From positions 5,332,287 to 5,396,286 of the forward strand of contig NC_020167.2 of NCBI RefSeq assembly GCF_000224145.3: a stretch of DNA of 64,000 bases, read 5' to 3'. Position 1 is the stretch's first letter. Every line of letters starts with the position of its first letter. Source of the DNA: Ciona intestinalis. Lineage: Eukaryota > Chordata > Ascidiacea > Phlebobranchia > Cionidae. This document shows, one piece after another, positions 12,401-27,281 of the stretch. Made by a program: the position numbers and the translations under genes. Below the pieces are notes generated by a model, which saw only the letters and a program-made list of their open reading frames with translations, did not search any database and was not told the DNA's origin.

Positions 12401-15400
12401 TATGCAGGCGATCAGTCTTTAAATCGATCGAAAACAAAAAACAGCCCTATACGCATCCAATGTCCTCCATCACGACCAGCCCGCCCCACACGCAATAAAA
12501 GACAGCGTCATCGGTAAGAACAGAAGCGTCAATCATGGAAAACGCGACGGGGCCGCAAAGGTAAAGGCGGGATAGCGTTCAGGTATCGGAAATACAACCG
12601 ACCGCTTATTCCCCCTGGTCCCCAAGCAACTCAATTAACGATCAAGGCCCTAATCGAATTAGGCAATAAACCGCAGCTATATCATGTGCGGAAATTGCGT
12701 AGTCGTAATTGATTCTAGGGCCTTCAAGGAAAAGGAACGGAGTCATATCGGTGGCGGACAATACCTTTTTAGGCAGTTAATTCGCCATAAAATATGGACC
12801 ATTGGCCCACGAAGGCAACTAACTGGCTTATAAAGTATACGTAAACGAAGAAAACTTAGCCAACAACGTATAAGAATATTTTGCAGCACACGAAAACAAG
12901 TTACACTACTAAGTAAAAGACGTTCAAGTTGCGTACGAGTTTAAAATTGGCTGTACATATCATACTAAATGCAATAATCGTAACACACTAAATATAATCA
13001 CTGTATATCTAAACTTGTAAAGGTTGTGCCAGTACAATGCTACTTGTTATGCGAATAAAACGTTTACACCCAAATTAACAAATAATTTATAAAATTTGTT
13101 TTCAAGTTAACGAATAGGTTGCACTGTTACAGAAATAAATACTTTTTGGTATCACGTAAGGCCACGTTGAAACTAACTGGATCGTTAAATACGCAAAGCT
13201 TGTGTGACTTGCAAGCGCCCTGCTGATATCATTATCTTGGGAAAATACAGTCCTTGGACTTCGACCGCGCAATGTATGCATAAAATCTCCTTGGACAGAA
13301 ACTTACGACGCAAACCATTAGAGGCTAATTATTACATAAATCTCAAACACATTAAGGGCCGACCACACCCGAGTTTAGAAACGACGTGTGCCTAGCTTAG
13401 AGGGTAAACAAGCGCAGAGTTAATTTTCGGTTACTCGCCGTCGTTACTTACGCCTTAGTTTATCTTATCGCAGTTAAGCCCAGATCGTTATACACCTATA
13501 TGGTAGCTTAAAGCAGGAACCATGTGAAAGCCACTTTTGGAACAAAATTGAACTTGATGTGAAAATCTATAAGATAAGCTAAAAGCGGTTATTCAGTTTA
13601 TGTGCCAACTTCGATTGCTCGCTGGTTAAAAATTAACCCTGTGACGTGGCGATGGCCATAAGCCAGGAAAACCGGAAGGGATATGTTTGCCCTTGTATTA
13701 GCATGTTTACTCCAGTGCACTGGGCCGGAGGGTAAATAAAGACGAGCCATTTATCACCGGGAAACCTATTTGCTCGAATTTTGATTGCCATCATGGTATA
13801 TTAAGTTATACAGCCAGCTTGAGGAGCGCATAGAACGTTCGTTTGCAGAGTCGAGCTCGTGCCCCTTTGTATTAAAGCAGATGAACGCGAGTTCACACTT
13901 TATAGCGGGCCATCTCCGGCCGCAATTACCGCGGTGTAAATCGTGCTGTGGCCAAACGAATACTTGATTGAATTGAATTTTGTACAAGGTCAAACGGAAA
14001 GGCACAGGTGGTCGAACATTGCCAAGCAACGAGCGGGGCACGAGCATTGTAAAACAAGCCTGATGTTCTATTTACAGCATTGCTCTTCAAAAAACACGCG
14101 CAGTTTCGCTCCACGAAACGAAATAAGGGTATTACCTCCACCGAAGTGCAGGGAATCGAGCACAAAAGAAACGTGGAAGCCAGTCTCGGCGATATCGACC
14201 GGTCGGCCCAACAATATGCCGCTGTTTGTCGAACGAAACGCTTCTTCCGGTATCAAACCAATATAGATCCACATTATCGACCAGTGAGATGAACGGAAAC
14301 TTCCACGGAAAAGGACAATTTCCCGCGGAATTTGCGTGGGCCGGTGGTAATGAAATTATAGCCAGGTTCTGATATTGATTATTTCACCATCGAGCAGTCG
14401 TTAGTCATTTCCCTTTGGTGAAAAGCGATTATATATTAAATAAATATGAGTCCTAATAATGCTGGCCTTGTATATCATATGAAGCAAAACGAATTAGTGT
14501 CCAAACAGTTTATAAATGCGCAAACGTGTGGAAATACGATCTCAAAGAGCAGATGCAGCTTCATTATGGACCATAAACGGATCTCACTTTACAATGTTTG
14601 CCATAAAAATTTATCACTTTCAAACCCCGAGTCCCATTCAGAGAAATCATAAAATTAAATTTCGACGGATCCTGGCTTTTTCAGCGACCGAGGGTCATCC
14701 GTCTTACTCGCTTTAGTAAAACACTCCGCTCAGGTGATTCGTGCGCAGTCTTGAGGCACAGGGAGGTAAAACCACATCGCAAACTCAGTTGGCAGCGCCT
14801 TTGTCGTCGAGTGAATTAAGCCGCGTCCGCCCGCCATGTTCTATTATTCATAACTTCCGAATGTACACGAACCGAGCTCATGCAAGATTAACTAGGCAGC
14901 GGAAACGCGGAAATCGCGGCTCATCGCGGATTCTCACCTTGCGCCACTTTAACGACCACCACCGCGCACGCATTACCAGCGATCATGTCAAATTCTATCT
15001 CGGATTTCCGTGACAGATGCCACCATGCAGACCATTCTCAGATTATGTACAACTCTTCACTATAGCAATAAACATGGCGGTACAGCTAAATCAACGAAAA
15101 CTGCACATACGTTGTTGTTGATGTCAATAAATGCGACAACACGAAAGGGAAAGTCATAGCATAGAAACTACCAAACCTTTTGATATTTATATATTTCAAC
15201 GACAAAACGCGAGTGATGTTTACATACCATCGATTTTCTCCCCAATTTTACAACAGTTTTCACTTTTTTTTTATGAAAGCTACCCAAATTCTAGTCGATC
15301 AAACATTTAAAAAACAGTAAAATCGCAAACATGTAACGACGAATGAAGTACAGAGCTTTACTATTTGTTCATTTATACCAATTCATTTATACCAATAAAT

Positions 15401-18400
15401 TTAGACCAAAATTAAACGAAACCTACTAAAGTTTTATAACAATTTGTAACCGTTTCAAAGGTTAACTTAAAATTGACTGAACTATCGAAAAACCATCATC
15501 AAAAGATAGTCTACTCAGTTGCAAATACAAATTGTCAATACTTTGCATTTAAAATAGCGACGTGCTTTGCAAATTACGAGAAAGGCGCTAATATTCAAAA
15601 AAATGTAATGACGTTCATAAACGTAGGTGATCTAGGCTTGTTGTAACGGCGTAAGGAACAAGAAATTCACAACTAGTATCAAGCCGAATTACGTGTGGCA
15701 TTCACACCCTTCTTGTATCGCTGTTAATGACTGTAAGTTTAGACGGTACATCGGAAATTGAAGCATGCGGTTGCTTGTTTAATATCGAGCGACGTTGGGG
15801 CAAGTCGGCGGCGTTCAATTTCGGAATCACATTAAAAATTCATCTTGCTGTTTCCGTTCTAAAGCCCCGAAAATCGCGGTGACGAAAGACAACACTCCGA
15901 GCGGAAATTGCGCGCCGCCCTCCGGTTGGTTTCTGTTTTCTACGCCCGGAGGAGAAATCGTTTTCTTTATTTTAGTCGGCCGGCAACCACGACCGGAGAT
16001 GAAACGTTGACAGAAATATCAAACAATACAGCGCTACCTTCCGGGTTGATCATTTGTTTAGCTCTGCCGGGGAAGTGGGAGTTGCCACTAAAATGCAAAG
16101 TCAAACAATCAACCAATTCGTTAAGCCACCTCAGTCAAATTCTATTGCGGAGAGTTTCGTAAACAATAAGACGCCTGGGAACATCACTGTCGTGCTGGGT
16201 GGTCAAGATACAATGTAACCGGCTTATGTGGTTTTGTCGTGTAAGAGCTACGGACACTCGCAACACGCCGCTTAGCTATTGCAATGTATATCCGGCATTC
16301 GGATAACTCGGTACCAGTGTGTGGTTGAACTACAAGGCTTGGAAGCGAAGCTGGCGGTACAAGCAATGGCAGATATAGTGAGCCCGGGACGCACTAAGCC
16401 GATAATTAGAAGCTACGAAACCAAAATCGACGAAAAGGCTACGTTTGGGCAAAGGAAGCGGGCGAAAATGTCAATTGAGGCGAGACAACTGTAATAGATG
16501 TAGTCACGGACTGGATAAACCGAAACGAACCGAAAATACTTCATACACCTGGACCAGTTGGCATTACTGCGCAACGGGATGGAAAATTACATAAAACGCG
16601 GAAATTGTATTTCCTTTTTATCGGCACGAGTCTGCACTCCTTCAAGCTTATTGACGCTTGCTGTTTGTTTAGCGCCGCATAACTAAGCAATGATTTGTCA
16701 TCTGATTGTCGTGTTTTTCTTCTCGGAAGCAGCGCGTGCCCGAAGCGGCAAACAGAATGACCACCGCCAGTGATGGAACAATGCCCATTATGACGTGCTG
16801 TCCGCATTACTACGTCATAAGCGGCCGTCAACAGGAAACGAACGACCTCGTCCGACCTCGCTCGGGGTCACACGACTGACGAAAAACTCGTCGCTTCACA
16901 CAAAAAACGGCTTTGCTGGCATGAGCGATTAGTAATGACGCGGTAATAATGTTCGCCCCTCACTGTGACTGAGCTTCTGGCCCCAATACTGCTGATTCGG
17001 ATTCCAAAGGTGATGTCATTTCTGACTCAAATTCCAATAAAACCATGACTTGTTCCCAGCGGGAAAACGGAAGCTTCCTCATTCTTTACTACACCTGTCA
17101 ACAGGCTGTCGAACTTAAATACCACGTACAGCGGCGCTTTATCACGGCACCCTAAAATTCGATATTAAAATCGGTGCACAGGAAATTACTGGGCCGCAAT
17201 CTGCGCCTCAAATCGTCGCCTCGACTCGACCAGCGACCACTTAACAAGTTAGATAATGGCTGCCCGCTCGACTGTTAAGGTGTGCTCGGATTTGCCTCGC
17301 TAGGCTAACAAAGAGCGCAGCCGAGGCGCTGTGTCACGCGATGGTGTTTGTGAATGCGCTCGTGAAACAAAGCCTCCACGACGAGAACGCGAACTTAAGA
17401 ATTGTGCCAAGGGGGCTTCGCTGTTGGCTGCGTCTCTCAAACTCGAAGGTCCCAGGGCAAAGGGACGTCGCATTAAGATAACGGTGTGTATTTCATTGCA
17501 TAAGAAAATGTCAAGTAAGCTATTTCCAATAGACACTGCGTTGGAGGGAATAGTTTTCGTTTACTGGGGGGCGTTTGATGGACCAAATTAAGGAAACAGC
17601 AGAATGAGTGTGTACTCTGACAATTACAATCGTGTCTACTCGCCCAGGAACAAACAAACACATCGGTTCGAATTGAACGAATCCGATTCCAGCAAACGGG
17701 CAGCGCGCCAAAGAAAACTGAAAATCTATCACTACGTCACGACTGGAAACCTTTATCGGACGCGAGTAACCGAACACCGCATTATCCCGAGAGGTCGACG
17801 CAACAATGGAGTGAAAGGAACGTCCACTTGCGAGTATCAACCGAAGTTGTCCCATTGAAGAGCATCAAGTGTTCTCGTTTTATTTTCTTCCGCTACGTAA
17901 TGGACAAGTGTTCGGTCACAATAGCCATTCCTAACTCGCAGTATGCTCAAGCAAGGGGTTTGCAACACGTGACCCGTGCCGGGCCCGCGAGCGCGCGCTG
18001 ACCGGATTTAATTTCGCCTGGGAAAAGTAGTGTTGTAGCGACGTCCGCTACTACGCCTGTGTTTACACAATAGATCTGTAACCAACGTCGGTTGTTTTCG
18101 TTCACAGGTAATTGCGAGCTGTCGGTTGTTGCGCTAAATGGTTGTTACAATGTTACACAGGTCTTGTTTCACTGCCAGTGGATGTGGGGTGACAATTATC
18201 TTTAACGTGATGTAAGCCGCAGAGTGCTACAGTTCCAAAGTCGCGTTTTAATGCAAACTGAAACACCCAGCGAATATGTTTAACCACCTAACTCTTCATA
18301 ACGTAATCCAAAAGTATTTTTTGAGTTTCCTAAAAACGGCTCATTGGGAAGATATCAGTTTGCCAAACACAGCACTTCAAACTGGAGCCCCTGACCCCGC

Positions 18401-18559
18401 TCTGGGGTCCCGGGAACTGTGTGTGCATAGCATGCATCGCAAGCAACATTATTTATGAACAAATATGGTTATGATAAGATAAGACCATAATACTCCTACC
18501 AGCCAAATATTTCAAATAACTGCTCAGTACGGCGTCACGAGTGTTTTATAAGCATAAAC

Positions 18560-18579
18560 AGCCGACCAAACGGTCGGCT
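18560..18579. repeat. Perfect 8-bp stem, 4-nt loop hairpin
   Basis: AGCCGACC and GGTCGGCT are exact inverted repeats separated by AAAC and followed by TTTAG. The loop and stem do not match the histone 3' stem-loop. No transcript is evident around it. Confidence 0.6.
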
Positions 18580-20541
18580 TTAGTAGTACACGTTTATAGG
18601 TGTAATGTACCAATAATACAATGTATTGCAAAAGTTTAAAGTTATAAGCGCGCGAACTACAAGCGCTAGGATAGGCCTTAGGTTGTTCAGTTTCGAACTT
18701 ATTTCAGAAGGTCGTTTCATTCTGCGCGTGAAACGAGACATATAAAGTGTTGCCACATTTCGGGCGCAATATGTAAGTAGTTAGTACTCGAAAAACTTAA
18801 GCTATCAAAAACCCGGTTTAAGTACAAGTTCAATCGGTCGGATTATGAATCTTGGAACCGCGTGACGGAAAACAGACTCGCATGCGCGAAGCCCGAATGC
18901 CTTTGCTCGGTAATTGCGGCCTTCCAGAGTAGTAATTTCAGATTTAAGCTGTCGACGATTGGCGGTTTTGAAATACCTCCGCGAAGTTGGAGGCTGTGAT
19001 TACGTTCGACGTGTTTTGCGTCGTTTGCGTTCAGGCTGCTCACGCGATCGCTATCTCTGAACGTCTGTACCGCATTTGCTTCCGTTGTGGTCAGCAATAT
19101 CGGTTCGGAGGCTGTTATTTGCTTTCAACTAAACGTAGGGTGTAACTGGGGATCTGCGCCTAGCCAGAGACCGGAATAGCAAAGATGAAATGTTAACCCG
19201 CCGTACACATCATGATAACCATAACAATACTGGGTCGGGTGAATAATGGTGCGGTGTGAACTGCGAATTTATTCTTTTGTTACTTATATTCATTACGGCT
19301 GTACCAACTGTCAATGGGCGTATCTACGGTTAGTCGCTAAAACGGGGTTCAACCGGAGTGATAAATCAAACGGAAGAACAGCGATTAATAATAAACCGGT
19401 AATCTGTTAAGCAACCTCCGGCCAGTGATGCCGGGTGTTTTATAACGTCAGCCTTCTTTCTCGATATATAATGTTAGTGGGTTTTAAAGAAGAAATAACT
19501 GGGTAACACTGGAGGTTGTATTATGCGGGAAGGTTATAATAGACACCGGACAATCATGCGAGGTTTGATCTCCGGTAAAAAAACAACCGGCATATTAACC
19601 GCGCAGTGTTGCCCAAAAATATTTTAAATTCCACAACAAAGACAACTTCATCAAAAATGCCGAAGCCAAAAATTTAAAACAAAGAAAAAAATAATCTGGA
19701 AACACTGCTACCAATGTGGTTGTGTTTATTATAGGTCCCTTGTTGACGAAACAACCAAAACATCCGGACAATATTGAAAACACCTCGGAATATTACATTG
19801 CGTCACGACCCGCTGGTTTAGCATAGATTCTGTAGTCGGTAAAGTCAATATTTTTCTAACAGCCAACGGTTCGTCAGCTGGAAATTCGGAGGCATATGCC
19901 ACCATGTCCGGACGTCTCATTTGATTTGTTTGTCGGCTCTACTAATGTCGTTGGTTTTCATTAAAGCAGGGGATTGTATTGTCGGAAACTTTAGAAATAT
20001 GCCAGCCGTTTTTTGTCGTGTGCCATACGTTTGCTGTATATTAGAGGGGCGAGTGGGAAGTAACCTGTTCGAAAGTTTGTTACGAATAAGCTCATAATAG
20101 ACGAATACAGGACACGCCGGGGTCAGCGATGGAGACAAGCATTATCCTGTTGTTGGGTGCGAATAAAGGCGGATAAAAGGTTAATTGATGAAGGAATTTC
20201 CCGTTAAAGAACATTGGCTGGTGTAGCGTAGACTGCGAGCACCGGCTTCGAAATCAGCTTATCGTCGAACATAATTAAGTAACAATACCTACGATCGGGC
20301 TGTTTTCAACAGTTATTAAGGTCATAAGCGACAACAGTACACGAATAATTTTATCCACCTCGTGTCGGTCGAAGTGAGATGTATTCACTTCAAACGGGCA
20401 TTAAGTATGACGCATATAGGACGACATTTTTTCGTTACATTCACAGCAAGATAAACAATAAACATTTCAAACAATAAACATGGTTGAAGCAATGAAACAA
20501 CTTTCTTATCAAAACGATCGCAGCGGAATGCTCTATCGCTG

Positions 20542-20592
20542 TTTCGATCTGGCATCACTGCGCGGTTATCGAATTTTCGATCTGGCATCACT
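20542..20592. repeat. 18-bp direct repeat, spacing 33 bp
   Basis: The 18-mer TTTCGATCTGGCATCACT occurs at 20542-20559 and again, exactly, at 20575-20592. It is a local duplication of unknown meaning within the desert. Confidence 0.75.
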
Positions 20593-23500
20593 ACCTGCCG
20601 TGCCAAGCTAATCTCCGACGATAACATCGTTTCCGTTCTGTACGCACTTGAAGCGCGCAGCACACACCCGTCGCACACGCGTAACATTACGCAATTTTAT
20701 TTTCGCAAACCCATGCTCGCGCAGGAGCCAGCGCTTTCACCAAAAAGGGAAACGTTTTGCTCGAATCAAAAACTCAATATATCAAATACAAAAAGCCTGG
20801 AAATCAGCAGCAAAACGACAGAGTAGGGAGAGGGGCGAAATCGTGATGGATGATGTTGTTTGTGAGACTGATCAAAGCCAGAATGAGCAGCCAATTTATG
20901 GGCAAGAATGACGATACGAAAGTTCAATTTTTATTTAACCTTACAAACATCTACATGCAAGTTATAATTTATATTTCACAAGCAAAACTTTAAAATGGAA
21001 AACATTCTTTTCGGCAACCGGTTGCGAAAAGATGAAACGATTCTGGGTCTGTGGCCCATGTCGGTGCTGCGTATCGAATTGTCGCCAAATATTTGTCCAA
21101 CTAGTTTAAGCGGCGTCATTACCGCGTATCTGCGACGCTCTGGTTCGCCTGGCATCGTGGAATAAGCCGCGGTTTCACGACCACTTCTTCGGCGCCAACC
21201 TGTCAACGCTGGTAAGGGTCGATACGGCTCGGCTTGCACCCTCTGCAACTTGCAACGCTGCTTCGGAGGGGGAGCGAGCACCACCGTCCGCAATTATCCG
21301 GAATAACGTTACACCGCGACAGGGAGTGTCGAAGAATACGATTTGAACGAAACTCCGCTAGGAACGTAAGTTTGGATCCCGAATTGTTACTGTATACAGT
21401 TATGAGCATCGGGGTAAAAACGGTCGACACTGAAGTGGTAAGGAGAGCGATTTCCCACCGTGGTGCGGGTATCGAATGTTTGCTGAGAGATAACTTTCCC
21501 GGGTGTAGCGAGGCCGCAGGGCGTTCGGGGCCAAAACGAGGTCGATTTGTCGTCGGAAATGAACGCTTCAAAACAAGACCGGGCCGACAACTTTCGTCGC
21601 TCGACACTTACGTAACAACTCAGTAAAAAGTTTCCCCGTTGAGGAGTTTAAAGGGGGAAGATCATAAAACCGCAAGACCACTAACTCACAATGGGACCTT
21701 CAAGAATTTATCAATATCCTACGAGTGATAGATACGGAATTCGGCTCACGCTGCGATCCAAAAAAGTCGTTGTCTGGTCTGGCTGCCTGGATTGTAAATA
21801 GTGCCACTGTCTCTACCCCGTTAAGGGGTAATGTGCCTCTCTCCGGCCGCTGCCTAAGATGAAAGGAGTACCCGCCCCCTGTAATTGACCATGGGCGGAT
21901 TTCCGGATAAACGAAGCGAAAGCTGAAGCGGTAAACAACAGCCTGGGCGCCATGGCAACCGCTGGTAGTGGGGCAAAGAGACGGAGTAGTAGTGGCGTGT
22001 GATTACTTAAGGTGACTGTTGAATGCTTACGGGCCGTGGCGGAGAGGGGGAAAGGAAGTTTCGAAAGTGGAAATAGGTGAGGTCAGGTATTCACAAACAT
22101 CCTATACAACCATGCCGTCAACTGAAGCACTCGCGCGGCACACAAACTGTTACGTAGCAATGTGGGCTCGCTGCTAGTATCAACATAAAAGAGTGCGCAT
22201 ATTAAGGTTAGTTATAACGCGTTTTTTGACCGTATAACTTAAAAGAATTTCACAGAGTGTCCCGAAATGATAAAGGCAAAATACTTCGAAAACGAGCAGG
22301 TATGAGCACACACATTTAAAAACACATCAGCCGCGGAAAATAAATCCCGTGTTTCGGAATTAAATACATGTTCGCACTCCCGGCAGGAAATGAAACGACG
22401 CATTACCTGATAGCGTACTGGATATTGCTTGTTCTCCCACGGCAGAGAACATGTAGCGATATGTTTGTTGTGTGTTTCGCTTCTGATAAGACCATTCTCG
22501 GTCTAATCAAAGCGTTTCGGGGCTTTCTTATACAGTCAATACCAAATCAAAAACGACATGAGGATTCGTGTACAGGTGCCGGCACTCCCGAGCCATCCGT
22601 CTGAGATCGGCGTGAAAACAAGCGTGACCAAGTTATCTCTTGGAAGTTACGAATGGCAAGTACGATACGCTAGTTGCCTTTGCTGATACGCTGCGCTTTA
22701 TGTGGTAAATACAGCCTGTTCATGATATTAATACAACGAACCTGTAAGATAGACTTTCTCGGAGCTAGTGGGAGTGGCCCCTTTGTTCTTATACGTTCTC
22801 AGAAAAGCGAAGTGCAAATAGTTAACCTACTAAACTCTTGCCCGCTTTGCGATACATCCAATTGTGTGACTGCACCAAACACGTTCGTAGCACCATAACA
22901 TATTAATTTTCTATGCACACGCAATATCTGCAACACAAAAGGATGTTTAGTTCATGATACAAGAAGAAATACATCAGCTACTTAATGTTTCGCCACTAAT
23001 AAGTCACAATAATAACAAAGTACAAACAAAATCAATATTCTATTTAACTAATTCGCGAACATACTAATAGAGCGTTTAAAATATCAACACTAAAAGCGTT
23101 GTGGCTGCTCTGGAACAAATACTTTTGCCATCAACATAACTGCGGCCCAAGTCCCATAGGAGGAACGTGGAATGCTAATGGCCAGTCGGAACTGCCAAAA
23201 CTCATTTCCTGAAGTGTCCGGTAAGGACCGAAGGGAATGAACGCGCAAACAAATACGACAAAAAGGATGTCGCCGTGAATACGAAACCATATAAACTCAA
23301 AACCAGTTGACTGCGTTCTACATGTGCCATGTACTTAATCTCTTAGCGGATGAACGCTAAAATTCTGCTGCAGGTACAGCGTGCAGTTTTACAGGTACGA
23401 ATTGCATTTACGTTGGAAACAACGCTAAAACTAAACCATTTTTAAAAAAAATTCTGAGCGAGGCTTGGACACGACCTCTGTTTAAGTCGCGTTTAAACAG

Positions 23501-26500
23501 CTTTGTGGGAGTGCTATCCAGCAACGATTAAGCGAGGGAACTCTAAGCCCGGGGTTTGTTGACAGAGCAGTTATTGGAGCAAGACAAATCGTCAATTAGT
23601 AAAGAACAGGCGAGAAATAACAACACGCGAGATATCTCCTTACCGCAAATACTATCCATTAGAGCGCAAAGCTCTGCCTAGAACGATTTAGGCTTCGTAA
23701 TTAACCGTAGACAAAAACTGAGTGCTGAAGATAGACAACGAATGCGAGTTAAACAACAACACGTGAAAATTGCGCCCGAAGATTAAGCTATCTTCACAGT
23801 TTAAACAGTGTGCAATAGCGTCTTGTTTTACAGCCTGGGAAAATCACACGACGAAACGTAGAACCTAAACGGATTTCCGTTACAGCGTGCTGTATATCTG
23901 ATACACTCACACTGCGAACATACAGCCCACACATGCGTGAGATCAAACTGTTAAAATGCCTATAGTAACTGAATGAACAACTAAATACACTGATACAAAT
24001 ACAGCACACTGTAGTTAACTTGAATGTGTGTACAGTATGTACCATTAGTGCTACACTGAGTCTGTCCACCTAACTTCATGCAACGTTTTCAAAACTATAC
24101 CACAACAAGCAGCACACAGGCATTTCATTGAATGAACTCGTATTTTCTAACTCAATAAAGCTGTGATTCATGCTAAAACTAGAGATAGGATATGCTTTAA
24201 AACAGAGAGCTTTCAAACAACAACCGGCGGCGTGGCTTGATGTTGTAAGCTAGTGCTGCGAATGGGGCGTCAGATTGCGTGTTGAGCCTGCTCTAACGAG
24301 CACTATTCCACAATGACAACAATGCGGCACGTGACATCGAGCGGGAAATCAGAACATGTGCTCGAGCTGGGCCTCCATGCATTTCCCAAAGGGGGACGAA
24401 GACGAGCTTCTGCACTTAAGGCGGCTCCTAAGGTCTGACTGCTTCGCTATTTCTTTTAAGTTTCAGTTAACGCATATGCCGCCGTAGGAACGCAATTATC
24501 TTTGACAGGCAATATACATGCTATGGAATGTACAGGAACCCGAACAGTGGTAGTTGTGTCAACACACAAGGTATTATGATTGGCATACTTAACGAACAAT
24601 TGAATTGTTGCGATATTTCGTATGATGCAACATTAAAACAGAGTTAACATGGGCGGCATGAATTTGGTTTAAGTGCAAAAACATTGTTTGCCAAACACTG
24701 AGCATTGTTGTTTGTATACTGCCCGCAATGCGCATTACTTTACACACTTACTCGATATCCAATTTCACAACATAAATATTTTAACAACCCAAGGTGGGCA
24801 ATTGTTAGAACAGGAAACTTCCATTTCGCTTCCACACTGTATTAGCACGCAAGTGGCCCATGTCCGACATCGGTTATGACGAAATATTGCGGTTTCCGTT
24901 TCACGCGGCCCACACGTATGCTCGCGCTCTCTCCAAATTAGATTCCAGGCAAAACTGCTTGGCAAACGAGAACAGCTGCCACCGGTATAGTAACACATAC
25001 TGACCTTTAATTACTAACTAATCCCTACGAAATGGAAGAGATTAACTAATACAACTATGCCTGGTTTAGATTTCTGAAAGGAACTGGCCGCGCTGCTATA
25101 GTATACCGAAAAGCACGATAAAACTAAACTGTACCAAATCTAATTCCGACCACATGAAACATGCAAATCACAAGGGAAATTAATCTCAACGTTTAGGCCT
25201 GTGCGCCGCTGCAAGCAACTTCCTTTCTGGTTGTACCTCGCATTCCTGGACCACACTGCTGTACTAGACAACAGGAAGAGGCGAAGTTGTCACCCAAAAC
25301 ACGCAGTCACCACCTCGGGTTAAGTTCAACTTGGTACTGCAACACAGTGGTAATGATGAACAAGATTCCAGCAGGCACGTAAGCACGCAGACGACCACTC
25401 AAATACTTAAGCGCTCGAGACAATTTAATTGCAGATATCGACGCCTGGACCCACTGGCGAAAAAATGTGCACAAATAAATGATTCAGCGAACCCGCAATA
25501 GTTGTGTGGTGTCGCCAGTTAAATTTGCTCGCAGGAAATCTTTTACCCCAGAACATTATACACACTGTGACGACACAACTCAAGGGCTCTTCGAAGTCGC
25601 CCACTTGACACGAAAAAACAATACCGATTTTACAGCCCTGAATGCGTACAATGATAACACCTTTGGTGCAGCGCGGTTAAGCTCCGAACACACGAATCAC
25701 AGTAGGAGCTTAACACCCAGACCAGAAAATAAGCACAGGTATTTTCAGTGACGTACAAACTAGTTCACAGCAACCACTATTACGATATTGCATCAACACG
25801 ACACGACTACCGGATAGAAACCTAATCCAACAAAACAGTACCTTGAATGTTGATGACGTAATACCTATGTCTAATCGAGAGCAGCAGCCACAATAAGATA
25901 ACCGGACTCGGCCTACGGCTAATATTTACCAGCTTGATTATCTCTCCATGTTAGAACAAGCTTCCTTAATCTGATTAGTTTGGTTAATAATTTATGTAAG
26001 AGCTGAACTCACTTTGCCCGTTGTACTTGTCCCGCACGCAAGCACGTGGAGTTTCTGTCGTTGCCCCATAGCTTTATTTCTATCTCGCCACGGTTGGCGG
26101 CTGTTGACAACTACGCGTGGAATTGCAGAGCCGGAAATTTGCAGCCGTTCTGAGCTCTTTAAACTAGCAGTCGTTGTTTTCGCTCGATCGCCCCCTCTTC
26201 TGCGAATCTAGCTTTGCTGTCGTTAAACCGTGTCTGCTATCATACCGCAGTGTTGCCGGTGAGGAAAACTCGGAAACAGTTTGTCGGTCAACACTGCATG
26301 TTTAGGCGCTTGTCACGTGGGGTAAATGTGGTTGGAAATTTTGTCAAGCGAAAAAATGAGGTGTCCCCGAAATTTAATTGTTTTTTAATCCTTACCGGTC
26401 GTTTTGATTTGTGGAGCATTTTTCGAGCTTAAGTCGCCGAGGAATGCCGACGGAATGTACGGCGCGTTTGCTGGAGGTAGCACTTCTGGCAAGTTAGCGT

Positions 26501-27273
26501 AACAAAGTTGTTCCTCGGTAAACACGAAAATAGAGATGCCGGGCTTCGTAACTATTCTGCGGAAGGGCAGGCGGAAAGCAAAGCAAACAAAACAGGGAGA
26601 TTGGCCGCTTCTTGAGCGCCTTCGACGCTTGGTTAACCTGTGTAATTTAAGGTTAAATTGGTTGGCGATGACAGACCGTTTCAGCGAAGCTGCATCGGCT
26701 GCAACGGCCTTTTCACGAGTTTGTAAACCACACGAAGCAATTAACGGCATTTTGTCCGTGAACGCATAATCTCATCGCGTTGGCCGAATCGTCGCAGAGG
26801 GGGTCTACACGCGTGGATATCCCCTGTTCACTTGTTCAGAGATAATCCACGGCTATCTGTCTAATACCCGGACACGTAGAGCAACTCACACCGACTCGTG
26901 AGCTTGGGTGGCATTTATATAAGCGACTGGTTCGAGTCGCGGTGAGAATAAGCGGATTTGTGAAACCGACCGACGTTGTTTTCTTTTGCGTTTCCGAAGT
27001 TCTGGCGTTCCGAGTCTCGTGTTGACATGGCCATGCTCGCCAGCATTGTCCAAACTCGGATCAACGTGGTCTGTGATTCTAGCACAGGATTGAGTATTCC
27101 GAAACCCACGTCCTTTCCGTCGACCCGTGAAATTCTGCGGCCCCAGCTTGTGAGATTGGGATAATCGTCACGGATTTTCACGCCCTGTTGCCTGAGTAAA
27201 CATTGAATTCTCGTTCAAACCGCTGTGTGGATGAATATCGGAAGCATCGGAAAACGTCAACAGTGGTTCATTG

Positions 27274-27281
27274 TGACGTCA
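27274..27281. promoter_or_regulatory. CRE-like TGACGTCA
   Basis: Exact octamer in the context TTGTGACGTCATA, the same extended context as 2012. It lies in the middle of the non-coding interval. Confidence 0.25.

Noticed and set aside
21203..21626. Overlapping frames of 130-134 codons on both strands in the desert
   Set aside because: Opposite strands open over the same CpG-rich DNA, with Arg-rich, random-looking translations and no splice or homology support.
26900..26945. GGTTCGAGTC, resembling a tRNA B box
   Set aside because: No A box or cloverleaf can be formed at the right distance; treated as chance.
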